DNA of 64,000 bases from Candidatus Stoquefichus sp. SB1 (GTDB taxonomy: Bacteria > Bacillota_I > Bacilli_A > Erysipelotrichales > Coprobacillaceae), in contig NZ_LN852695.1 of the NCBI RefSeq assembly GCF_001244545.1, forward strand, positions 651,158 through 715,157, read 5' to 3'. Each line of letters starts with the position of its first letter. Within the stretch, counting starts at the first letter, position 1. Shown piece after piece: positions 7,751 to 17,358 of this stretch. The translations under genes were made by a program, and so were the position numbers. The notes under the pieces were generated by a model. The model was not told the origin of the DNA. It saw nothing but the letters and a program-made list of their open reading frames with translations, and ran no database searches.

Positions 7751-9051
7751 TGGATTTATTTATAAGTTTTATGGAAAAAAAGTTTATTCCAGTTGCAACA
7801 AAAATTTCTAATAATAGATATTTAAAAGCTATTTCTAGTGGTTCTATGTCACTGCTTGGTATTATTATGTTAGGTGCTATATTTTCAGTATTAACATCAA
7901 TTACATGGGCACCTTATCAAGAGTTTTTACAATCTACAGGTTTACTTACAATTATTAATTATGTACCAAATGTAACTACAAATCTGATTGGATTATATAT
8001 GTCATTCTCTATTGCTTACCATGGGGCAAAGATTTTTGGAATAGAAAACAATGCTTTTAATACAGGAATTGTCTCACTTGTTTCTTTTGTTTTGCTTTCA
8101 CCAATAACAGTTAACGATCAAGTTATGCCTGCTGCTAATATGTTTGATGGAACTTACTTTGGAGCAAAAGCAGTTATTTCAGCTATATTTGTTTCATTAA
8201 TTGTTATTCAAGTTATGAAATTCTTTATGAAAAAGAATATTACAATTAAGATGCCAGAAGGTGTACCACCTATGGTGAGTAATTCTTTTACTTCATTAAT
8301 TCCTGCTGTTGTGATTGTGGTTTTCTTTGGTTTGATGAAATTTGGTTTTGAAGCAACAACATACAAGACATTAAATGATTTTATTTATACAATTATTCAA
8401 ACACCATTACAATCATTAGTAGGTAGTTTCCCAGCCTTTCTTTTACTTATTATCATTGCTCAATTATTATGGTTTTTTGGTATTCATGGTTCACAAACAG
8501 TATTACCTATTTTATTACCTGTATGGTTAGGTTATATGGCAGAAAATTCAGCCGCAGTTGCAGCTGGTACGGGGGTTGTCCATACGATTAATTTTGGCTT
8601 ATGGGATTTGGCTTGTATTGGCGGATGTGGAGCGACGATTGGTTTGGTTATCGTTATGTTCTTTAAATCTAAGAGTAAGCGTTATAAGGCATTTGGTAAA
8701 TTGGCTTTACCTTGTGGAATATTTAGTATTAATGAACCCGTTATTTTTGGAATGCCTTTAATGTTAAACGTTATGACATTAATTCCATTCATATTATGTC
8801 CAGTTGTTGTTTCTTTAATAGGTTATGTATTAATAGAACTTCATATTATTGCACCATATATTGGTATTCTTGGAACAGGATCATTGCCACCTTTTATTCA
8901 TGGAATGGTAAATGGCAGTATAAGTGCAGGAATTTATGAATTATTTGCAGTTGTGATTTCAACATTGATTTGGTATCCATTCTTTAAAATTATTGATAAA
9001 CAAGCATATGAAGAAGAAATGGCATTAGAGGAGACAAAAACAAATGATTAA
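7750..9051 (+). CDS. PTS transporter subunit EIIC, lactose/cellobiose family
   Basis: A 433-residue polytopic membrane protein of the PTS EIIC (CelB-like) family. The opening FMEKKFIPVATKISNNRYL, the ~10 hydrophobic segments, the FFGIHGSQTV segment and the substrate-site motif NEPVIFGMP (about residues 335-343) are characteristic. It imports a beta-glucoside while EIIB, encoded elsewhere, phosphorylates it. No EIIA or EIIB gene lies in this window, so shared components must be supplied in trans. It is coupled to the GH1 genes on both sides by overlaps (1 base before, 8 bases after). Confidence 0.92.
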   Translation: MDLFISFMEKKFIPVATKISNNRYLKAISSGSMSLLGIIMLGAIFSVLTSITWAPYQEFLQSTGLLTIINYVPNVTTNLIGLYMSFSIAYHGAKIFGIENNAFNTGIVSLVSFVLLSPITVNDQVMPAANMFDGTYFGAKAVISAIFVSLIVIQVMKFFMKKNITIKMPEGVPPMVSNSFTSLIPAVVIVVFFGLMKFGFEATTYKTLNDFIYTIIQTPLQSLVGSFPAFLLLIIIAQLLWFFGIHGSQTVLPILLPVWLGYMAENSAAVAAGTGVVHTINFGLWDLACIGGCGATIGLVIVMFFKSKSKRYKAFGKLALPCGIFSINEPVIFGMPLMLNVMTLIPFILCPVVVSLIGYVLIELHIIAPYIGILGTGSLPPFIHGMVNGSISAGIYELFAVVISTLIWYPFFKIIDKQAYEEEMALEETKTND

Positions 9052-10312
9052 TATTCTTGAATATCATGATATAGAATTTCCAGAAGATTTTATGTGGGGA
9101 GCAACGACTGCCGGTCAGCAAATAGAAGGAAATAATCATTCGTTTTATGATGATGAACGTACTGCCCCTCAGTTTGCTTATGGTGGTGTACCTTATGTAA
9201 TGGCTAAAAAAGCATGTAATAGTTATGAAATGTATAGAGATGATATTGTGTTGCTTAAACAAATGCATCTTAATACATATCGTATGTCAATTGAATGGAG
9301 TCGTATAGAACCAAATATTGGTGAATTTAATGATGATGCTATTGAACATTATATTGATGTTTTAAAAGCATTAAAAGAAGCAAATATAAAGGTATGTCTA
9401 ACATTACATCATAATTCACATCCAGTATGGTTTCATCAATTAGGAGCATTTCAATCAATAGAGAATATGAAATACTTTTTACGATACGTCGAAAAAGTTG
9501 TACCAATTTTAGATGATTATGTTGATTATTGGTTAATCATTAATGAAATGAATATTATATTTGAATATACAATTGAAGAAAGTATTAACCTTCTACAATA
9601 TCATGCAAAGGCATATCATGTCATTAAAAAATATTCTTCTAAACCAGTATCATCACCTATGAATTATGCAGAAAAGAAGCCAATGCGAGGTGTGATGGAT
9701 AAACCAGATCAGATTATGGCTGATTATATTGATTATATGGAAAATGAATTTTTCTTACACGCTATTCGTACTGGTGAAATTGTAGTCCCTTTCCATGATG
9801 CTATTGTTATACCTGAACTCAAAGATACTTGTGACTTCTGGGCAGTCAATGTCTATACACGACAGCTTATCAATAGTCGTAAGGAAGCATTTCGTTTTGA
9901 TCGCTATGAAGCTTCAAGTATTCATGCATTAGATGTTCCTTATTTTAGTGATGATATTTGTCCAGAAGTTATTTATCATTGTTTGAATCGATTGAAAGAT
10001 AAACCTATATTGATAACAGAAAATGGGATTGCATGTAAAGATGATCAATATCGTATTATTTATATTGCCAGTATATTACAGGCAGTCCATCAGGCTATGA
10101 ATAGTGGTGTCAAAGTGATTGGTTATTTGCATTGGAGTTTATTAGATAATTGGGAATGGGGAACATATGTTCCAACCTTCGGATTAGCAAGTGTTGATCC
10201 ACATACATTTGAGAGAATTCCTAAAACGAGTGCATATTTTTATGGTGAGATTGCAGAAAATGGATGTCTTCGCCAGGATATGATTAGAAAATATTATATA
10301 AGAAAACCATAA
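9044..10312 (+). CDS. GH1 glycosidase, divergent
   Basis: A 422-residue GH1 protein, shorter than the usual ~460-480. It opens FPEDFMWGATTAGQQIEGN. The acid/base Glu is in IINEMN (Glu168) and the nucleophile in ITENGIACKDD (Glu326), so both catalytic residues are kept. The segment between them is about 40 residues shorter than in the first GH1 gene, and the C-terminus has the typical HWSLLDNWEW. It overlaps the PTS gene by eight bases, the last gene of the operon before a terminator. Divergent substrate loops suggest a different aglycone or linkage preference. Confidence 0.88.
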   Translation: MINILEYHDIEFPEDFMWGATTAGQQIEGNNHSFYDDERTAPQFAYGGVPYVMAKKACNSYEMYRDDIVLLKQMHLNTYRMSIEWSRIEPNIGEFNDDAIEHYIDVLKALKEANIKVCLTLHHNSHPVWFHQLGAFQSIENMKYFLRYVEKVVPILDDYVDYWLIINEMNIIFEYTIEESINLLQYHAKAYHVIKKYSSKPVSSPMNYAEKKPMRGVMDKPDQIMADYIDYMENEFFLHAIRTGEIVVPFHDAIVIPELKDTCDFWAVNVYTRQLINSRKEAFRFDRYEASSIHALDVPYFSDDICPEVIYHCLNRLKDKPILITENGIACKDDQYRIIYIASILQAVHQAMNSGVKVIGYLHWSLLDNWEWGTYVPTFGLASVDPHTFERIPKTSAYFYGEIAENGCLRQDMIRKYYIRKP

Positions 10313-10331
10313 CAAGGTTATATTTCATTTT

Positions 10332-10366
10332 AAAAGACTGCTTAATTTGGGTTAACAGTCTTTTTT
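10332..10366 (+). terminator. Terminator of GH1-PTS-GH1 operon
   Basis: AAAAGACTG and CAGTCTTTTTT form a stem with a 16-base loop and a run of six T. Confidence 0.75.
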
Positions 10367-10522
10367 ATTGCTCGTTTTTGTATATATTCATTTTATTTTT
10401 ATAGTCTCTATTTTGTAAGTGTTTAGACATATATTTTATAAAAAGATTAAAATTTAATTGTGGGAAGAACTTAGGTGCAGTATTATAAAATAAAGGAATA
10501 AAGATTGATAGGAGAAGATGAT

Positions 10523-11407
10523 ATGCTTATTAAAGATAAATTAAAAAAGTTAACCAATATCACTATTGTCCAAAAACAAATTATAGAATTTATGCTCAAT
10601 GAACAATATAATTTAAAACACTTAACAATGACCCAAATAGCGCATAGAACTTATACTTCTCCTGCGGCATTGAGTAGATTAGCTAAAAAAATGGGATTTA
10701 ATGGCTTTGTAGAATTTAAAACGGCTTATTTAGAAGAATTAGAGTATCTTGATTCTCAAAAAGATAGTATTGATGCTAATATTCCTTTTAAAGGTAATGA
10801 TAATATTATGACTATATTAAATAAAATTGCTCAACTTGAAGAAGAAAGTATTAAAGATACAGTTCAATTCATGAAACATGATGAATTAAGAAAAGCAGTT
10901 AATATATTGAGGGATAGTCAAATTATTCATTTATGTGGTGTCAGTTTCAATTGTTTTTTAGGAAAGAATTTTGCTTTAAAGATGTCAAGAATTGGGAAGA
11001 GAGTAGAAGTCTGTGATATTCCTAATGAATTTCTTTATACAAAACCGCTTATCCAAAAGGGTGATGTAGCTATTGTTATTTCTTATAGTGGAGGACATGA
11101 AATCATTCATCAAATGATAGATATGTATGAAAAAATGGGAATACCTATTATTGGTATCACTGCATATGGTCAATCTTATTTAAGAGATCATGCAACTGTC
11201 ACATTAACGGTTTCAACAAAAGAAAAAATGTATAGTAAAATAGCAGGATATAGTAATGAAACATCTATTAAATTTATTTTGGATACATTGTATTCATGTT
11301 ATTTTGCATTAAATTATGACTATCATTTCAAAACGAAAAAAGAATTATCAAGATATATAGAATCAGATAAGAAAACTGATATATCAGTCATAGAAGAAAA
11401 TGATTAG
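10523..11407 (+). CDS. MurR/RpiR family regulator
   Basis: A 294-residue RpiR-type regulator: HTH_6 (TMTQIAHRTYTSPAALSR near residues 33-50) and a SIS domain at about 120-240 with VISYSGGHE, the phosphosugar-binding loop. I use the ATG at 10523 with GGAGAAG five bases upstream; an in-frame TTG at 10505 lies before that site. It is followed by a terminator and then a third GH1 gene, which it probably controls. It is only distantly similar to the RpiR protein at 5.4 kb. Confidence 0.9.
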   Translation: MLIKDKLKKLTNITIVQKQIIEFMLNEQYNLKHLTMTQIAHRTYTSPAALSRLAKKMGFNGFVEFKTAYLEELEYLDSQKDSIDANIPFKGNDNIMTILNKIAQLEEESIKDTVQFMKHDELRKAVNILRDSQIIHLCGVSFNCFLGKNFALKMSRIGKRVEVCDIPNEFLYTKPLIQKGDVAIVISYSGGHEIIHQMIDMYEKMGIPIIGITAYGQSYLRDHATVTLTVSTKEKMYSKIAGYSNETSIKFILDTLYSCYFALNYDYHFKTKKELSRYIESDKKTDISVIEEND

Positions 11408-11408
11408 C

Positions 11409-11467
11409 GAAAAGACTTTTCGATAAAAGTATCTATAAAGATAAAAAATCGAAATGTCTTTTTTTTA
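11409..11467 (+). terminator. Terminator after second RpiR gene
   Basis: AAAGACTTTTCGAT pairs with ATCGAAATGTCTTT (one mismatch) followed by a T tract ending near 11466. Confidence 0.75.
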
Positions 11468-11532
11468 TGTATTCATATGATGGTGTTTATAGACTTATTA
11501 TTGTTTAATATAAAAAAGGTAGGAGGAAATAA

Positions 11533-12990
<1,458 letters not shown>

Positions 12991-12997
12991 AGTTATA

Positions 12998-13026
12998 TTG
13001 ACGAATATCGATATGTATGATAATAT
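12998..13026 (+). promoter_or_regulatory. Promoter of ars operon
   Basis: TTGACG, a 17-base spacer and TAATAT (13021-13026) form a good sigma-A promoter reading into the ArsR gene. Confidence 0.7.
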
Positions 13027-13035
13027 CATATCGAT
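13007..13035. promoter_or_regulatory. ArsR operator 1
   Basis: ATCGATATG (13007-13015) and its exact reverse complement CATATCGAT (13027-13035) bracket the -10 box. A repressor bound here would block the promoter, so autoregulation by the adjacent ArsR protein is likely. The same ATATCGAT core recurs at 13379-13400. Confidence 0.65.
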
Positions 13036-13050
13036 GATTGTGAATGTGAG

Positions 13051-13341
13051 GTGTATGAATTGGAAAAACAATATGAAGAAGAAGCAAAGAGATTTAAAGC
13101 ATTCTGTGATCCTAATCGATTGAAAATACTCGATATTTTAAAATCAGGTGAACATTGTGCATGTAAGTTACTCGATATATTGGAAGTCAGTCAGTCAACA
13201 CTATCACATCATATGAAAATACTTGCTGATGCAAAGATAGTTAATGTGAGAAAAGATGGTAAATGGTCTCATTATTCCTTATCTGAAGAAGGAATACAAT
13301 GGATGATAACATATTTGCAGCAGTTGAAAGATCATTGTTAA
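13051..13341 (+). CDS. arsR: ArsR family metalloregulator
   Basis: A 96-residue winged-helix repressor. It has FKAFCDPNRLKILDIL, then the metal-site helix with C-A-C (EHCACKLLDILEVSQSTLSHH), where two Cys sit as in arsenite-sensing ArsR proteins, and KDGKWSHYSL as the wing. It should bind its operators until arsenite or an organic arsenical binds. The start is GTG 13051 or TTG 13060; the GAGGTG at 13047-13052 favours the latter. It heads arsR-permease-thioredoxin-arsC. Zinc or another thiophilic metal is a possible alternative signal. Confidence 0.85.
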   Translation: MYELEKQYEEEAKRFKAFCDPNRLKILDILKSGEHCACKLLDILEVSQSTLSHHMKILADAKIVNVRKDGKWSHYSLSEEGIQWMITYLQQLKDHC

Positions 13342-13345
13342 AATA

Positions 13346-13364
13346 AGCTACCTACAAGGTAGCT
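13346..13364 (+). other. Intra-operon hairpin
   Basis: AGCTACCT, ACA and AGGTAGCT form a perfect 8-bp hairpin between arsR and the permease gene. There is no T tract, so it is more likely an mRNA stability or partial attenuation element than a full terminator. Confidence 0.5.
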
Positions 13365-13378
13365 ATTATGAAAGTATA

Positions 13379-13400
13379 TATATCGATATTTATCGATATA
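13379..13400. promoter_or_regulatory. ArsR-type operator 2
   Basis: TATATCGATA and its exact reverse complement are separated by two T, giving a 22-bp palindrome just before the AAGGAGG ribosome site of the permease gene. It shares the ATATCGAT core of operator 1 but with a shorter spacer. It could allow separate repression of the downstream genes. Confidence 0.55.
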
Positions 13401-13412
13401 AGAAGGAGGCTT

Positions 13413-14417
13413 ATGAATCAAATTTGGTTATTTTTTCAAGATCAGATTCTTGGTATGAAATGGTTAAACGAACTTATTGAAATGTTATTGATGAGTATAG
13501 GAATAGATATGAATCAACAGTTAGGAAAAATATTACAGTTTTTTATTTATGATACGCTTAAGATATTTGTTTTGTTGGCAGTATTAATTTATATTATTTC
13601 ATATATTCAAAGTTACTTTCCACCAGAAAGAAGTAAGACAATTTTAGGTAGGTTTCATGGAATAGGAGCGAATATTATAGGAGCATTACTTGGGACTGTG
13701 ACACCATTTTGTAGTTGTTCATCAATACCTATTTTTATGGGATTTACAAGTGCTGGATTACCATTAGGTGTTACGTTTTCATTTTTAATTTCTTCGCCCA
13801 TGGTTGATCTAGGCTCACTCGTCTTATTGATGAGTATATTTGGATGGAAGATTGCAATTGCTTATGTACTGGTTGGATTGGTTATATCAGTTGTTGGTGG
13901 AACAATGATTGAAAAGTTACATATGGATGATCAAGTTGCTGACTTTGTTAAGCAAGCTCAAAATGTAGATGCTCATTATGCCGAATTGACTTCAAAAGAA
14001 AGACATCATTTTGCTATGGAACAAGTATTGGAAACAGTCAAAAAGGTCGCAATTTATATCTTTATAGGTGTTGGAATAGGTGCGATTATCCATAACCTAA
14101 TCCCAGAACATTGGGTTCAATCAGTCCTTGGAGGTCATCGTTTTTATTCCGTTCCCCTTGCGACTTTGACAGGTGTTCCTATGTATGCTGATATCTTTGG
14201 AACAATTCCAGTCGCAGAAAGCTTATTAGCAAAAGGTGCGGGACTAGGAACGGTCTTATCATTTATGATGGCAGTAACAACTTTATCATTACCATCAATG
14301 ATTATGTTATCAAAGGCAGTTAAGAAGAAACTGATGATTGTTTTTGTGAGTATTGTGACGATTGGCATTATAGGCGTTGGGTTTTTGTTTAATATTTGTG
14401 CATTTTTATTTATTTAA
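13413..14417 (+). CDS. Permease, ArsP/UPF0718 family
   Basis: A 334-residue membrane protein of the UPF0718 (YraQ/ArsP) permease family, with eight or more predicted helices. TPFCSCSSIPIFMGFTSAG (about residues 88-106) holds the conserved Cys motif known from ArsP, the exporter of trivalent organoarsenicals. A second GVPMYADIFGTIP repeat lies near residues 250-270. I start at the ATG at 13413 (AAGGAGG, three bases spacing) and not at the upstream in-frame ATG 13368, because the intervening DNA is an operator. With ArsR and ArsC beside it, arsenic efflux is likely; copper/zinc or other metal efflux is possible. Confidence 0.8.
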   Translation: MNQIWLFFQDQILGMKWLNELIEMLLMSIGIDMNQQLGKILQFFIYDTLKIFVLLAVLIYIISYIQSYFPPERSKTILGRFHGIGANIIGALLGTVTPFCSCSSIPIFMGFTSAGLPLGVTFSFLISSPMVDLGSLVLLMSIFGWKIAIAYVLVGLVISVVGGTMIEKLHMDDQVADFVKQAQNVDAHYAELTSKERHHFAMEQVLETVKKVAIYIFIGVGIGAIIHNLIPEHWVQSVLGGHRFYSVPLATLTGVPMYADIFGTIPVAESLLAKGAGLGTVLSFMMAVTTLSLPSMIMLSKAVKKKLMIVFVSIVTIGIIGVGFLFNICAFLFI

Positions 14418-14430
14418 AGGAGAAAAGAAA

Positions 14431-14766
14431 ATGAAGTTGTTTAAGAAAAAAGAAGAGAAAAAGAATTGTTGTACTTGTAGTGAAGAATCAATGCAAAATG
14501 CATTAGAAAAGCAAGATATAGGAACGAGAATAAAAGTCTTGGGATCAGGTTGTGCTAAATGCCAAACTTTAGAACAAAATGTGAAAGATGCATTAAGTGA
14601 AATGAATAAGCAAGAAGATATAGAACATGTTACTGATTTTTCTATCATAGCAAGTTATGGTGTAATGACAACACCTGCGTTAGTTATAGATGGTAAAGTT
14701 GTATCATTTGGTAAAGTATTAAATAAAGAAGAAGTAATTCATATATTGAATGAAATAGGTTTTTAA
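14431..14766 (+). CDS. Small thioredoxin-like protein (redox-active disulfide type)
   Basis: A 111-residue protein. After a charged, Cys-containing N-terminal tail (KNCCTCSEE) comes a thioredoxin fold of the MTH895/TM0996 type: IKVLGSGCAKCQTLEQNV with the CxxC pair, YGVMTTPALVIDG with the cis-Pro, and VLNKEEV. Such proteins often sit beside UPF0718 permeases and probably pass electrons or metal. The start is the ATG at 14431 behind AAAGGAG. The extra Cys tail may bind arsenite or relay thiols. Confidence 0.82.
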   Translation: MKLFKKKEEKKNCCTCSEESMQNALEKQDIGTRIKVLGSGCAKCQTLEQNVKDALSEMNKQEDIEHVTDFSIIASYGVMTTPALVIDGKVVSFGKVLNKEEVIHILNEIGF

Positions 14767-14767
14767 A

Positions 14768-15169
14768 ATGAAAAAGAAAGTTGCATTTGTATGTGTTCAT
14801 AATTCATGTCGTTCTCAAATTGCAGAAGCATTAGGAAATCATTTCTTATCTGATAAATATCACTTCTATTCATGTGGAACACAAATAAAATCACAAATCA
14901 ATCAGGATGCTGTGAGGTTAATAAAACAAAAATATGGAATTGATATGGAAAAAACACAGTATAGTAAATTAATGAAAGATATCCCTGAAGTAGATATTGT
15001 CATTTCTATGGGATGTGAAGTAGAGTGTCCTTATATTGGAAGAGATTTTGATGACAATTGGCAGTTAGAAGATCCAACTGGAAAAGATGATATCTTTTTT
15101 GAAAAAGTGATTGAACAGATTGAGGAAAAATTAAATTCTTTAAATGATGAAAAAGTGGACTATGAATAA
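14768..15169 (+). CDS. arsC: Arsenate reductase, low-MW phosphatase fold
   Basis: A 133-residue ArsC of the thioredoxin-coupled low-molecular-weight phosphatase class. CVHNSCRSQIAEA gives the P-loop, with nucleophile Cys9, Cys14 and Arg15. Cys83 and Cys87 in MGCEVECPYIG are the pair used for the disulfide cascade, and EDPTGKDD carries the general acid Asp. It reduces arsenate to arsenite, which is then exported. It starts one base after the thioredoxin-like gene, so that protein may be its reductant. Confidence 0.87.
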   Translation: MKKKVAFVCVHNSCRSQIAEALGNHFLSDKYHFYSCGTQIKSQINQDAVRLIKQKYGIDMEKTQYSKLMKDIPEVDIVISMGCEVECPYIGRDFDDNWQLEDPTGKDDIFFEKVIEQIEEKLNSLNDEKVDYE

Positions 15170-15184
15170 ATTGTTCACTTTTTT
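15150..15184 (+). terminator. Terminator of ars operon
   Basis: AAAAGTGGAC and GTTCACTTTTTT form a stem around the arsC stop codon. Confidence 0.65.
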
Positions 15185-15251
15185 GATGTGAATTTTCATT
15201 GTGAATTAACTATGAATATAGTAACATGAAGATAGTAAAGAGGTAAAAATT

Positions 15252-16010
15252 ATGGACAATCAAAAAAGAGAACTGGAATATGATATATCTGATGAAGTAT
15301 GGCATGTTTATCAAAAAGTTTATATAAAAGACAAATGGAGTTTTTGGGGAAAGATAGATATGAGTCATCCTATATTTAAGAAAGCAAGACGTTATGCTTG
15401 TATAGATACTTCAGTAAATGATTATATTGAATTTAATGAACATAAAAGTTTTTCAATGAGTGGAGAAACTGATTTTAATTTTCATAAAAATAGTAATGGG
15501 CAAGCTCAATACAATGTATATCTTAAATACTTAAAAAGAGATTTTAAAGGTGAAGAACTTCTTCACTATATTGATGCATTGAATAGATGTAAAGAGAATT
15601 ATCATTCTATTCAAAACTGTTCTTTAATGCCTTGTAAAGGAAATTTACAAGGTGTCAAAGGAGCTATAGGAAAAGATAGGTTAGATACATTTGTATATAT
15701 ATTAAGTCTATATTATAGTCAAGAAAAAATAGAAATCGTGCTTAATAAATCAAGTTATGAAAATTGTGAATCATTAAGACTCTATCTTAATCAATTTAAA
15801 GATATCTATGATTATTGCCAAAAAATATATTTTATCTCACAATCACTTACTGATCAATTAATAGAAAATGGAAAAAAGGCTATCACTTCAGGAAAAGATG
15901 TTGTCACATATATGGAGTTAGCTAATCAGTTTTGGCAAGAAAAAGCCCAATATTATAAGAGCATGGGTATCGACATTGAATATATCGATATATATACTAG
16001 GGAGAAATAA
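15252..16010 (+). CDS. Hypothetical protein, DUF6994-like
   Basis: A 252-residue soluble protein beginning with a conserved-looking block (YDISDEVWHVYQKVY, KDKWSFWGKIDMSHPIFKK), then HKSFSMSGETDFNF and LMPCKGNLQGVKG. I associate these blocks with DUF6994 proteins from gut Firmicutes, from memory and with modest confidence. Function is unknown. A GNAT gene begins one base after its stop, so the two are probably co-transcribed. Confidence 0.55.
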   Translation: MDNQKRELEYDISDEVWHVYQKVYIKDKWSFWGKIDMSHPIFKKARRYACIDTSVNDYIEFNEHKSFSMSGETDFNFHKNSNGQAQYNVYLKYLKRDFKGEELLHYIDALNRCKENYHSIQNCSLMPCKGNLQGVKGAIGKDRLDTFVYILSLYYSQEKIEIVLNKSSYENCESLRLYLNQFKDIYDYCQKIYFISQSLTDQLIENGKKAITSGKDVVTYMELANQFWQEKAQYYKSMGIDIEYIDIYTREK

Positions 16011-16011
16011 A

Positions 16012-16467
16012 ATGATAATACAAGCAAATCTTGAACAATTAGAATTAATTAAATTCATAACTCAAAAGACAATTAAAGAAATCTATCCACACTATTATCC
16101 AAAAGGTGCAGTAGAATTTTTTCTTTCTCATCATAATGAGAGTCATATCCGAGAAGATATTGAATCTGGTCAGGTATTTATCATATTTAACGAGGAAGAA
16201 GCCATTGGAACAGTAACTATTCATAATAATGAAATATGTCGCTTATTTGTCTTACCGCAATATCAAAATCATGGTTTTGGAAGCCAACTTTTAAAGTTTG
16301 CTGAAGATAAGATTCTCAAAAATAATAAAACAATTGTATTAGATGCTTCATTACCCGCTAAAAGTCTTTATTTAAAAAGGGGATATGTGATTGTTGAAAC
16401 ACATTCTATTGAAACTGATAATCATGATTATTTGTGTTATGATGTTATGTATAAACAACCAATTTGA
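16012..16467 (+). CDS. GNAT family N-acetyltransferase
   Basis: A 151-residue acetyltransferase. IIQANLEQLELIKFI opens the domain, ICRLFVLPQYQNHGFGSQLLKFAE holds the acetyl-CoA loop (QNHGFG), and LDASLPAKSLYLKRGYVIVE closes it. The start is the ATG at 16012, seven bases after AGGGAG and one base after the preceding stop. The substrate is unknown. Confidence 0.88.
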   Translation: MIIQANLEQLELIKFITQKTIKEIYPHYYPKGAVEFFLSHHNESHIREDIESGQVFIIFNEEEAIGTVTIHNNEICRLFVLPQYQNHGFGSQLLKFAEDKILKNNKTIVLDASLPAKSLYLKRGYVIVETHSIETDNHDYLCYDVMYKQPI

Positions 16468-16479
16468 TGATATAAGATG

Positions 16480-16532
16480 TGTCAAAAACTTTTGATATGT
16501 AGATAATAAGCCAATGTCAAAGACTTTTGATA
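16480..16532 (+). repeat. Tandem dyad repeats upstream of XRE gene
   Basis: TGTCAAAAACTTTTGATA (16480-16497) and TGTCAAAGACTTTTGATA (16515-16532) are direct repeats 35 bases apart, each with a TCAAA/TTTGA dyad. They lie within 100 bases of the XRE start and are good candidates for its operators. Confidence 0.5.
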
Positions 16533-16580
16533 GCGCAAAAACCTTGAATCACTTAGAATGAAGTCAGGAGGAATACCAAC

Positions 16581-17165
16581 ATGGAAATGAGTAAACAAAT
16601 TAAGAAATACAGATTGCAACTTCATTTATCACAAGAAGAGTTAGCTGATAAGATATTTGTAACAAGACAAACAATATCCAATTGGGAAAATGGAAAAAAT
16701 TATCCTGACATCAACAGCATTGTCTTATTAAGTACACTCTTTGGTATTTCTCTAGATATTCTCGTGAAAGGAGATTTAGAGGAAATGAAAGAGTGTATTA
16801 AAAACGAAGATATTCAAAAGCTTCAAAAGGATGGCATTATTTTTTCAATATTACTGGTTGCAACAGTTGTATCTGTTGTTCCATTATTTTTAATGGTTGA
16901 TGGTTATATAGGTATTGTTGCTTGGGTCGTATTATTTGGCATATCAATGTATTATGCGTTGCGTATTGAAAAGCAAAAGAAAGTTCATGATGTTCAAACT
17001 TATAAAGAAGTGATTGCTTTTTCAGAAGGAAAACGTCTTGATGAAATTGAAAGAAATCGTGAATATGGGAAAAGACCATATCAAAAATTATTATATGCTA
17101 TTGTATCTGGAATCATAGGGTTTGTCGTGACAATGATCTTGCTAATAGTATTTGGTTATCTATAG
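16581..17165 (+). CDS. XRE family regulator with membrane domain
   Basis: A 194-residue protein. Residues 5-65 form an HTH_3 domain (LSQEELADKIFVTRQTISNWE, then GKNYPDINSIVLLSTLFGIS). Two hydrophobic helices follow at about 87-130, then a charged loop, then one C-terminal helix at about 170-193. Membrane-bound XRE regulators of this layout are common in Firmicutes, but the signal is unknown. A pair of repeated dyads lies upstream. Confidence 0.85.
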   Translation: MEMSKQIKKYRLQLHLSQEELADKIFVTRQTISNWENGKNYPDINSIVLLSTLFGISLDILVKGDLEEMKECIKNEDIQKLQKDGIIFSILLVATVVSVVPLFLMVDGYIGIVAWVVLFGISMYYALRIEKQKKVHDVQTYKEVIAFSEGKRLDEIERNREYGKRPYQKLLYAIVSGIIGFVVTMILLIVFGYL

Positions 17166-17167
17166 TT

Positions 17168-17200
17168 AAAAAGGACAATTCACACGAATTGTCTTTTTAT
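17168..17200 (+). terminator. Terminator after XRE gene
   Basis: AAAGGACAATTC, ACAC and GAATTGTCTTTTT form a near-perfect hairpin with a T tract. Confidence 0.8.
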
Positions 17201-17358
17201 CTGTCAAGGAATTTGAAAGTATAATGGATATTTCAATGTTGATGTGCTTGTTAGGATGATAATGACTGCATCAACATATAGAGAAAAATTCACTTCTTCA
17301 AGCATTGGATAAATTGATTTTGTCCTTTTTTAGAATAAAATTTTAAATTTGGTGTAAG

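Noticed and set aside
13368-13412. Upstream ATG that would lengthen the permease by 15 residues
   Set aside because: The extra stretch is the ArsR-type palindrome and has no ribosome site; ATG 13413 follows AAGGAGG.
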